Shown here one piece after another: positions 59,058 to 64,000 of a DNA stretch of 64,000 nucleotides. Within the stretch, counting starts at the first letter, position 1, and every line of letters begins with the position of its first letter. The stretch comes from Cherax quadricarinatus. Its lineage: Eukaryota; Arthropoda; Malacostraca; Decapoda; Parastacidae. A program made the position numbers and the translations under genes. The stretch lies in NCBI RefSeq assembly GCF_038502225.1, contig NC_091390.1:11792344-11856343 (forward strand), read 5' to 3'. The notes beneath the pieces were generated by a model, which was not told the origin of the DNA, made no database searches, and worked only from the letters and a program-made list of their open reading frames with translations.

Positions 59058-59390
59058 GTATGGTGTGAAGAGGAATAGTATCTTGACGGGGGGGGGGGTG
59101 AGCGAGTCTAAGTTATTCCACATTCGACCTTATGGCCGATACACATGGGTTTTAATAATGATTGTACGTGGTAGTGTTAGGAATTTGGAATTGATTCCAT
59201 GTCTTAAATATGTACTTACGTCATGGATTGTATAGGGAATACTTTTGTATTACTCGTGGAGTTGTGATTGTGTACCTGATGTATTGTACATAAAGTTTTT
59301 TAAATAAAATATAAAGAAAAGTTTGACTCGACCTCCTCCAACTACAACTACCAGAGTGGTTGAGAGTGACTCTTGACTGGTCACTACGAG
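59058..59390. other. Unassigned region
   Basis: Ends with TTTTTTAAATAAAATATAAA near 59298; no gene recognised. Confidence 0.3.
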
Positions 59391-59690
59391 GCAAGATAAG
59401 ATAAGATAAGATTTCGTTCGGATTTTTAACCCCGAAGGGTTAACCACCCAGGATAACCCAAGAAAGTCAGTGCGTCATCGAGGACTGTCCAACTTATTTC
59501 CATTGTGGTCCTTAATCTTGTCCCCCAGGATGCGACCCACACCAATCGACTAACACCCAGGTACCTATTTGCTGCTAGGTGAACAGGACAACAGGTGTAA
59601 GGAAACGTGTCGAATGTTTCCACCCGCCGGGAATCGAACCCGGGCCCTCCGTGTGTGAAGCGGGAGCTTTAGCCACCAGGCCACCGGGCC
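59391..59690 (-). mobile_element. tRNA-derived SINE (minus), nearly intact
   Basis: Reverse-complement counterpart of 24266-24569. B box GGTTCGATTCC is at 59628-59638, the A-box-like segment at about 59670-59682, and the tail (AAGAT)n on the plus strand at 59394-59411. Flanking duplications are not obvious. Confidence 0.85.
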
Positions 59691-59849
59691 TTGTGATCGT
59701 GTTTATTAACATTATCATTGTTTTTTCGATTTGTTTTAGTATTTTATATGTCGTAATTAGTGTTATGATTATAATAATATAATCCTTAGTATATTTTTTT
59801 GATATAGCACTATGGTATATTATGAATCATTTGTCGAGTAGTTTTGAGG
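59691..59849. other. Spacer
   Basis: AT-rich; nothing recognised. Confidence 0.3.
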
Positions 59850-60020
59850 GATTATTATTATTATTATTATAATCAAGGGGAAGCGGTAAACCCGGAGGAT
59901 TATACAGCGCCTGGGAGGGGGATGTGGAAGGCATTCAGGCTTAATTCGGGGAACTGGAGCACAGATCCAATTCCCCAAATCAAGAACCCCTCACCAACAT
60001 CAAAGAACCTTCCTTGAGGG
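59850..60020 (+). repeat. LINE-tail repeat (family Q), full copy
   Basis: Starts after (ATT)n with ATAATCAAGGGGAAGCGGTA and runs to AAAGAACCTTCCTTGAGGGG. The best unduplicated example, about 165 bases. GAGTTTTGAGGGATTATT / GAGTTTTGAGGGAATTATT flanks both ends (59839 and 60020), a likely target-site duplication. Confidence 0.8.
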
Positions 60021-60124
60021 GAGTTTTGAGGGAATTATTCTTGAATTTATTAATTTTGTACCATTGTAGTATATAATGATTGGTTGTGATGATTTCATGG
60101 CCCTTAAGATAACTTACAAAAGCA

Positions 60125-60215
60125 GAATCCTACTCCTTTTTGGCACCTGATATCCACGCTTCCTTCCTGCCTTGATGCGCTGTATAACCCTTGTGGTTTA
60201 GCGCTTGTTCTTGAA
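60125..60215 (-). repeat. LINE-tail repeat, variant copy (minus)
   Basis: GCGCTGTATAACCCTTGTGG and TTTAGCGCTTGTTCTTGA. Closer to the tail of the LINE at the right edge (ACCAC/CCACAAGGG form) than to the long family Q copies. Confidence 0.65.
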
Positions 60216-61209
60216 TTTAATAGGGAAGCAGAAGAAACTATTGGGCAAGTGGTTGAGTGACTGACTGATTACTTGGGTGTTGCTGGCAGGCAGACACACA
60301 GCAATACCCAGTGTGACGTCATTTTAGTTGACGTCGAGGCTGGTGAAGCAACCTCATCGAGTGTCTTTGTTTAGCACATTTCACCGAGTCTGATGGCCAC
60401 ATTCAGTGTATTTTAAAAAGTGTGTTGTGTAAAGGTCACCGAGAGTTAAGATGTCATACATAATGTGAGTTTAGTATGAACTGACTGCTTGAATTTGGTG
60501 GTAACGTCTCGTATTGAGAAGGAAAGTTTTCTGTTGGGAACATGAACTTTGGTTTGATGCTGGGAATGATTGTAATTTTATTGATGGCACTGAATAATTT
60601 ACTTTGTTGCCGAGTGACTAAATTATTGGTGATGGCAGCGACTGGACGTTGTCGGCTGGCGCCAAGAACGGCGTTTGTTAGTGTTGGACAAAATTGTCGT
60701 GTGGACATACGCGAAGTGTTTGTTATAACATGGAGATAAGGATGGTGTGTGGACACGGTAGCGAAGGTAGGTTGTGTGTGTGTGTGGGGGGGGGAGGGTA
60801 TGGAGTGTGTATGTATAGGGAGACAAGGGTGTAATGTGACACAGGAGAGGCGTGTTATAACCGTTATAATGGGGTTGTGTGTCAGTTGTGACACTGGTGT
60901 TGGAAGCACTATAGATATGTGGCTTATTGTGCGTGACGATGATGGACTGACGACTGCCGTACGTCAATGCTGCCGAGTCTAAAGTCAATGGTGTCGATTT
61001 GAAGTTTGTTGAAATTAAGTAATTGAGAATCCAAGGGCGTAATGTATTATGGGACTTTTTAGAAGAGTATATGTATATAGTTTTGCTGAATCTTCAGTTG
61101 TAGTATGTATTTGAAGACGCGTGGGAGATTGAATCGAGATTATTATAGTCAAAGTGGTAAACCTACAAGGGTCGTAAAAGGATGAAATATACGAAATGTG
61201 TATTGTAGC
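60216..61209. other. Unassigned region
   Basis: Contains a G/T-rich stretch (about 60745-60800) and several open frames of 60-150 codons on both strands without recognisable motifs. A host gene exon cannot be excluded. Confidence 0.3.
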
Positions 61210-61312
61210 GATTCCACTGGAGACCTTCCCCGAATTAAGCGTGAATGCCTTTCACATCTCCCCCCCCAGGCGCTGTATAATCCTCCGGGTTTAGCGTTTC
61301 CCCCTTGATTAT
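61210..61312 (-). repeat. LINE-tail repeat (family Q), minus copy
   Basis: CCCCGAATTAAGCGTGAATG, GGCGCTGTATAATCCTCCGG and GTTTCCCCCTTGATTATAAT, flanked by CCACTGGAGAC at about 61216 and 61317, a probable target-site duplication. Confidence 0.8.
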
Positions 61313-61640
61313 AATCCACTGGAGACAATTTTGTGACAATAGTGGTGATTAATAGTTAATTTACTGGCTCAAAATGCTTAGTGTTATTACATTTAGAGCT
61401 GTCTGGAAGCAAGCAGCAACATCAACAAGTGCCGTTTCTGTCAAGTGCTTTTTATATGCACATGTATTGCTCATTATTCAAGTACAGATGGGCTTGTAGA
61501 CATTTGCATATTTGTTTAAAAATATTTGACGAATTTTGAATATTGACGAATGTTATAGAAACAACCTTAAACAGGATTATGCCTAAGTTTATTGGTGCAT
61601 ATACAAATAGTTACACATGATATATAGGAGCATTTGTATA
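61313..61640. other. Unassigned spacer
   Basis: AT-rich; nothing recognised. Confidence 0.3.
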
Positions 61641-64000
61641 GATTATTATTATAATCAAAAAGAAGCGCTAAGCCACAAGGGCTATACAGCGCTGCAGGGT
61701 AGGGAAGGAAGCAAGGGAATTGGATGGCAGAAGGGAGGGGGGATGATCAGCAGGTTACAGAAAACAGCGGGGCAGGGGATAGTACGGGGGTAGAGGGTAG
61801 CAAGAGATTGAAGTAGAAAGGGCTGAAGGTATCAGAATTTGTGAAGTAAGTCAGTCGTTGTCAAAAAGTCAATGAGAGAGTCCGGATGAAAGGTGGGTCC
61901 ATCAGCGAGAAGGGAAGGTAAAGAGAGAGCAGCGGAGCGAAGACGACGACAGAGGTAAATTCTGCGTGCTCGTTGATAAAGTGGGCAGTCCAACAGAATG
62001 TGGCTGACTGATAATGGAGCTTGGCAATTCTCACAGAGAGGAGCAAGACGCCTCTCCATGAGATATCCATGAGTAAGACGAGTATGGCCAATGCGAAGAC
62101 GGGAGAGAGTAGTCTCCCAACCTCGACACTGGTGATAAGAAGACGGCCAGTAACCTATACTCGGTTTAATAGACTGAAGTTTGTTGCCGAGCATAGTAGA
62201 CCAACGTTGTTGCCAACGGGTGTGAAGGTGGGAAGATATTGCAGCAAAATAGTCCGTAAATGGAATACCTCTATAAGAAACTGGTAGGTCATGTACTGCT
62301 GACCGCGCAGCAGTGTCTGCCTGTTCATTGCCCTGTACGTCAACATGACCAGGGACCCAACAAAAAACAATATCTTTATGCTTGGTAAAGATGCGGCGTA
62401 GCCAAAGTTGGATACGGAGGACTAAGGGGTGAGGTGTATCAAATTTTTGTATAGCCTGTAAAGCACTAAGGGAGTCTGAGACAACCACAAATGATGACAC
62501 AGGCATAGATGCAATACGGATAAGTGCTGTAAGGATGGCATATAATTCAGCAGTAAAAATACTAGCCGAAGATAGTAAATGCCCTTGTACGACGCTGTCC
62601 AGAAACACTGCTGCGAATCCTACGCCGTCAGAAGACTTAGAGCCATCTGTGTACACAGCAATGGCATGAGAATGAGAGTGAAAGTGGTCAAGAAAAAGAG
62701 AGCGGGAAGAGACCGTAGACAGTTGGGCTTTCGAGCAAGGGAGGGAGAAAGAACAAACTCGAACAGCTGGAACTTCCCAGGGGGGTAGGGAAAAGTGAGA
62801 TGCTACATGTACATAGAAAGGTGGTAGTTGAAGAGAAGACAAGAGCGAATGAAGGCGAAGAGAGAAGGGACGGAGTAAACAGGGGCGGCGAACAAATAAA
62901 GAATGTCTACTAATATCAGTGACCATTCTATAAATGGAAGGATTGCGGAGATCATGAGAGCGTACATAGTAGCGCAGGCAATGGGCATCACGGCGATCGG
63001 ATAAGGATGGAACGTTCGCTTCTGCATAGAGGCTCTCGACAGGGGAAGAGCGGAAAGCACCAAGGCATAAACGTAATCCTTGGTGATGAATGGGGTTAAG
63101 GCTAGAGAGAGTAGCAGGAGATGCCGCTGAATAGATCTGGTCACCATAATCAAGTTTCGATAAAATAAGGGTGGAATGTAGGCGAAGGAGGGTTCGACGA
63201 TCAGCTCCCCACGAAAGATGAGCAAGGGTTTTAAGAAGGTTCAGCCGGCTGTGACAAGTTGCCTTCAGAGAGGTAATGTGAGGTTTCCAGGATAACCTAC
63301 GATCAAAGAGGAGGCCCAGAAACTTGACTGTATCACGTTCAGGGATACGGGAGCCATAGAGGTACAAAGGATGATCGGAGATGACAGAGCGTCTAGTGAA
63401 AGTGATTTGGTGGGTTTTAGTGCTGGAAAATTTAAACCCACGTGTGGTGGCCCAATTGGAAACACGGTCGACTGCATGTTGGAGAGAAACTGTAAGGAGG
63501 TGACAGTCAGCGCCTGCACAGGCAATAGCAAAGTCATCAACATAGAGTGATGACCAAATATTTGATGGAAGACTAGAGGCCAAATCATTAATAGCAAGGA
63601 GAAAAAGTGTTGTGCTCAGAACACATCCCTGGGGGACACCTTCAGCTTGGATAAAGTCCGGGGAGAGCACATTATTAACCCGAACACGGAAATGCCTGTC
63701 AGTTAAAAAGTTCTTAAGGAAGGATGGTAGATTGCCTCGAAGGCCTAAGGAGTGGGCTTGGGCTAAAATATTATACCTCCAAGTTGTGTCATATGCCTTC
63801 TCAAGGTCAAAAAATATGGCAATAACTGAGTGGTTATTCGCAAAGGCATTACGAACATACGTATCCAAGCGTAGTAAGGGGTCTATGGTAGAACGTCCCT
63901 TACGAAAGCCATATTGACGAGTGGAGAGACTGTTGTGTGTCTCTAAATACCACACTAAACGTCTATTTACTAGGCGTTCCATTACTTTGCAAACTGCACT
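61641..64000 (-). mobile_element. I-superfamily LINE with RT and RNase H, 3' part (continues off the right edge)
   Basis: Minus-strand element whose 3' end, at about 61641, is (ATT) TATAATCAAAAAGAAGCGCT, with AGCCACAAGGGCTATACAGC on the plus strand. This is the family Q core. A UTR of about 150 bases separates it from the ORF2 stop at 61832. Neither the 5' end nor the endonuclease lies in the window. Confidence 0.9.
61832..63982 (-). CDS. LINE ORF2: reverse transcriptase plus RNase H, partial, intact frame (716 codons shown)
   Basis: RT: QYGFRKGRSTIDPL (24-36), AIFFDLEKAYDTTW with catalytic D59, EGVPQGCVLSTTLF (114-127) and LYVDDFAIA with catalytic D149-D150. RNase H: YTDGSK (D446), TAELYAI (E479), VVSDSLSAL (D503), PGHVDVQGNEQAD (H546, D556), so all four acidic residues and the histidine are present. 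A C-terminal Cys/His motif (CENCQAPLSVSHILLDCP) follows. RT copies the element's RNA at a nicked target, and RNase H removes the template. There is no stop or frameshift over 2.15 kb, so this copy may be young. The first ATG shown is only the first one inside the window frame; the coding region very likely continues upstream past 63982. Confidence 0.92.
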   Translation of the reverse strand: MERLVNRRLVWYLETHNSLSTRQYGFRKGRSTIDPLLRLDTYVRNAFANNHSVIAIFFDLEKAYDTTWRYNILAQAHSLGLRGNLPSFLKNFLTDRHFRVRVNNVLSPDFIQAEGVPQGCVLSTTLFLLAINDLASSLPSNIWSSLYVDDFAIACAGADCHLLTVSLQHAVDRVSNWATTRGFKFSSTKTHQITFTRRSVISDHPLYLYGSRIPERDTVKFLGLLFDRRLSWKPHITSLKATCHSRLNLLKTLAHLSWGADRRTLLRLHSTLILSKLDYGDQIYSAASPATLSSLNPIHHQGLRLCLGAFRSSPVESLYAEANVPSLSDRRDAHCLRYYVRSHDLRNPSIYRMVTDISRHSLFVRRPCLLRPFSLRLHSLLSSLQLPPFYVHVASHFSLPPWEVPAVRVCSFSLPCSKAQLSTVSSRSLFLDHFHSHSHAIAVYTDGSKSSDGVGFAAVFLDSVVQGHLLSSASIFTAELYAILTALIRIASMPVSSFVVVSDSLSALQAIQKFDTPHPLVLRIQLWLRRIFTKHKDIVFCWVPGHVDVQGNEQADTAARSAVHDLPVSYRGIPFTDYFAAISSHLHTRWQQRWSTMLGNKLQSIKPSIGYWPSSYHQCRGWETTLSRLRIGHTRLTHGYLMERRLAPLCENCQAPLSVSHILLDCPLYQRARRIYLCRRLRSAALSLPSLLADGPTFHPDSLIDFLTTTDLLHKF

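Noticed and set aside
60454..60988. 151- and 121-codon minus frames rich in His, Thr and Pro
   Set aside because: Derived from a G/T-rich stretch and without motifs; kept only as an unassigned region.

Overview
The window looks like intergenic DNA from a decapod crustacean (crayfish, lobster or shrimp type). The inference rests on eukaryotic retroelements in many decaying copies, a Penelope-like element, very heavy micro- and minisatellite content, and a LINE 3' tail (AAGAACATAAGAAAGAAGG) that I associate with decapod sequence. No multi-exon host gene, rRNA or bacterial-type operon was recognised. Most long reading frames are transposon remnants or simple repeats.

Layout. 1-4.0 kb: a ~1.5 kb unit present about three times, containing a 34-bp minisatellite, preceded by a palindromic Penelope-type LTR pair. 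4.2-9.4 kb: RTE-like LINE pieces, a 5'-truncated Penelope element (RT plus GIY-YIG nuclease) and a Tigger-type MITE. 9.5-11.3 kb: (TTA)n split by a MITE, then a CR1/Jockey-group LINE (family A). 11.4-13.75 kb: a full-length Tigger/pogo transposon with a broken transposase. 13.9-20.8 kb: a tandem duplication carrying the only two good candidate host-type genes, intronless paralogues with two membrane segments, a VPVEPE hexapeptide array and a C-terminal KH-like fold. Both are followed by inverted hammerhead-like LTR motifs. 20.8-26.7 kb: repeats, MITEs, LINE-A ends and a tRNA-derived SINE. 26.87-31.69 kb: a TTAA-flanked piggyBac-like element invaded by an RTE-like LINE and purine-rich satellites. 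31.7-36.97 kb: LINE-A endonuclease region (with a perfectly palindromic SINE inserted), then LINE-B split by 1.1 kb of (CTGA)n. 36.98-38.28 kb: an internally deleted Tigger. 38.5-46 kb: mixed LINE, Tigger and Ty3/gypsy debris. 46-52.4 kb: LINE-A debris and an RTE tail split by a 0.9-kb TIR element. 52.4-55.2 kb: a decayed Tx1/L1-like LINE. 55.4-57.8 kb: LINE-B and minisatellites. 58.6-61.7 kb: short repeats sharing the tail of the LINE at the right edge. 61.8 kb to the end: a long intact RT-RNase H LINE frame that leaves the window.

The parts connect as element families. Tigger derivatives share termini with one another. Two short repeat families share 3' tails with LINEs also present here. 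Penelope-type LTRs recur at several sites with a hammerhead-like fold. The least explained item is the duplicated two-membrane/KH-like gene pair at 14.7-20.1 kb.
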